This document shows, in pieces, positions 6,035-6,942 of a DNA stretch of 6,942 bases (positions are counted from its first letter, which is position 1; each line of letters begins with the position of its first letter). The notes under the pieces were generated by a model that saw only the letters and a program-made list of their open reading frames with translations, did no database searches and had not been told where the DNA came from. The position numbers were made by a program, and so were the translations under genes. This stretch comes from Clostridia bacterium. GTDB lineage: Bacteria > Bacillota_A > Clostridia > Oscillospirales > Acutalibacteraceae. Where the stretch lies: assembly GCA_017441045.1 (NCBI GenBank), contig JAFSAK010000082.1, positions 1 to 6,942 of the forward strand, written 5' to 3'.

Positions 6035-6874
6035 TTAAATCAGTCCCAATAATTTTAAAAGTTCAGGAATTCTTGCTTCAAAGTTTACGCCATAGGTCAT
6101 TTCGGGATGGTTTTCCTTGGTGAAGGCGATGCAACCCGCGGTGAAATCAGAGGCGATTTGCGCCGATTCTTTTAGTGTTTTACCGTTAAGCAGAGCGGAG
6201 GTAAGGGTGCTTGTGAAAACATCGCCTGTTCCGTGGAACATGGCGTCAACCTTTTTGGAGAAAATATACTCTGTTTGGCCGTTTTGGTAGCAGGCGGCAC
6301 CCATTTCAGAGTCATTAAAAGCAACGCCCGTAAGCACGATTTTACCCTTTGTAATTCCTGCGAGAGCGGAGATAATTTCTTCGATGTATTCTTTAGAGTG
6401 TGGGGGGGCTTGGTAGGGGATGCCTGTCATAAAGCAGGCCTCGGTAATATTGGGGGTGATAATATCAGCAACCGAGCAAAGTTTCTTCATTTCCATAGGG
6501 AAATCTGCTGGGAATCCGCCATAGAGTACACCGTGGTCAGCCATAACGGGATCAACAATAAAGATGGTACTGTCCTTTTTCATATAATCAATGGAATTTT
6601 TAACGAGTTCTACCTGTTCTTTAGAGCCGAGATAACCCGAATAAACGGCATCAACAGTAATGCCTTCGCTCTTCCAATGCTTTGCAATGGGGATAATATC
6701 TTCTGTAAGGTCACGGAAGGTGTAATCCTTAAAACCCGCGGTGTGAGTAGAAAGAATTGCGGTAGGGATTACCGCTGTTTCAATTCCTGCGGCGGAAATA
6801 AGGGGGAGAGCAACGGTAATTGAACACTTACCGAAGCAGGATATATCGTGGATTGCGGCTACTCTTTTTTGCAT
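6035..6874 (-). CDS. pdxY: Pyridoxal/pyridoxamine kinase (PdxY-like, ribokinase superfamily)
   Basis: Cytoplasmic ATP-dependent kinase of the B6 salvage pathway, phosphorylating pyridoxal, pyridoxamine or pyridoxine at the 5' hydroxyl. Its 279 residues cover the whole fold. The N-terminal stretch VAAIHDISCFGKCSIT at 5-20 is characteristic of Firmicutes pyridoxamine kinases. D108 is in VDPVMADHGVLYGG, E145 is in TPNITEA, and the ribokinase anion-hole/catalytic motif GTGD is at 215-218, with D218 as catalytic base. Ribosome binding site AGAGGT lies eight bases before the ATG at 6874, supporting that start. It is the first gene of a two-gene unit with the TcdA-like gene. No thiamine-type (ThiD) signature context is seen, so B6 kinase is preferred to HMP kinase; preference among the B6 vitamers cannot be decided from sequence. 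Confidence 0.92.
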   Translation of the reverse strand: MQKRVAAIHDISCFGKCSITVALPLISAAGIETAVIPTAILSTHTAGFKDYTFRDLTEDIIPIAKHWKSEGITVDAVYSGYLGSKEQVELVKNSIDYMKKDSTIFIVDPVMADHGVLYGGFPADFPMEMKKLCSVADIITPNITEACFMTGIPYQAPPHSKEYIEEIISALAGITKGKIVLTGVAFNDSEMGAACYQNGQTEYIFSKKVDAMFHGTGDVFTSTLTSALLNGKTLKESAQIASDFTAGCIAFTKENHPEMTYGVNFEARIPELLKLLGLI

Positions 6875-6905
6875 AAATATTACCTCTTGTAATTTGTTTT
6901 AAATG

Positions 6906-6911
6906 AGTATA
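6906..6911 (-). promoter_or_regulatory. Weak candidate -10 box upstream of the kinase gene
   Basis: TATACT on the - strand lies 31 bases before the kinase ATG, in an AT-rich stretch that runs to the window edge. At a 16-18 base spacing the -35 region matches only about three of six consensus positions, so this is a tentative call. The real promoter may lie outside the window. Confidence 0.3.
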
Positions 6912-6942
6912 TAATCAATTTGATATTATTGAAATAGTCAGA

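Noticed and set aside
6233..6823. 196-residue open frame on the + strand
   Set aside because: It lies fully antisense within the kinase gene, shows no recognisable family motif, and the opposite strand encodes a complete, well-conserved enzyme.
1..6942. CRISPR array, retron, toxin-antitoxin or other defence system
   Set aside because: No regularly spaced repeats, reverse transcriptase, nuclease or paired small genes were seen on either strand. The ThiF-fold protein was considered as a CBASS/Bil-type E1, but it is a single-domain TcdA-like protein with no E2, JAB or ubiquitin-like partner nearby.

Overview
The window looks like chromosomal DNA of a low-to-moderate GC Clostridia-type Firmicute, plausibly an uncultured gut lineage. 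The evidence is AT-rich intergenic DNA with sigma-A-like promoters, strong GC stem plus T-tract terminators, purine-rich Shine-Dalgarno sites, an LtaS-type membrane sulfatase-fold enzyme, and a pyridoxal/pyridoxamine kinase and TcdA of Firmicutes type. Species-level placement cannot be made from the sequence alone. No mobile element, CRISPR array, tRNA or rRNA was seen, and no intergenic stretch exceeds about 140 bases.

Layout, left to right. (1) Positions 1-633, + strand: the 3' part of an AraC-family regulator cut by the window edge. It ends at a 15-bp perfect hairpin that can terminate transcription from both sides. (2) Positions 676-2721, - strand: a five-helix membrane protein with an extracellular LtaS-like alkaline-phosphatase-fold domain, convergent with the regulator. 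(3) Positions 2824-5194, - strand: a compact three-gene unit read in the order initiating sugar-phosphate transferase, HpcH/HpaI-type aldolase, D-2-hydroxyacid dehydrogenase. It has a near-consensus promoter at 5259-5287 and a predicted terminator at 2787-2818. (4) Positions 5332-6874, - strand: pyridoxal/pyridoxamine kinase followed after one base by a TcdA-like tRNA-modification enzyme, ended by a terminator at 5294-5330.

How the genes may work together. The kinase and TcdA are housekeeping functions (PLP salvage and cyclic t6A formation) that appear translationally coupled. The three-gene unit pairs an enzyme that loads a sugar phosphate onto undecaprenyl phosphate with two small-acid enzymes whose chemistry fits in series: a pyruvate-type aldolase product is a 2-oxo acid, the kind of substrate a 2-hydroxyacid dehydrogenase reduces. 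With the adjacent LtaS-like polymerase/transferase this suggests a small cell-envelope locus, but no other glycosyltransferase, flippase or polymerase is visible here. Its product is therefore unknown. This unit is the most interesting part of the window; the rest is ordinary.
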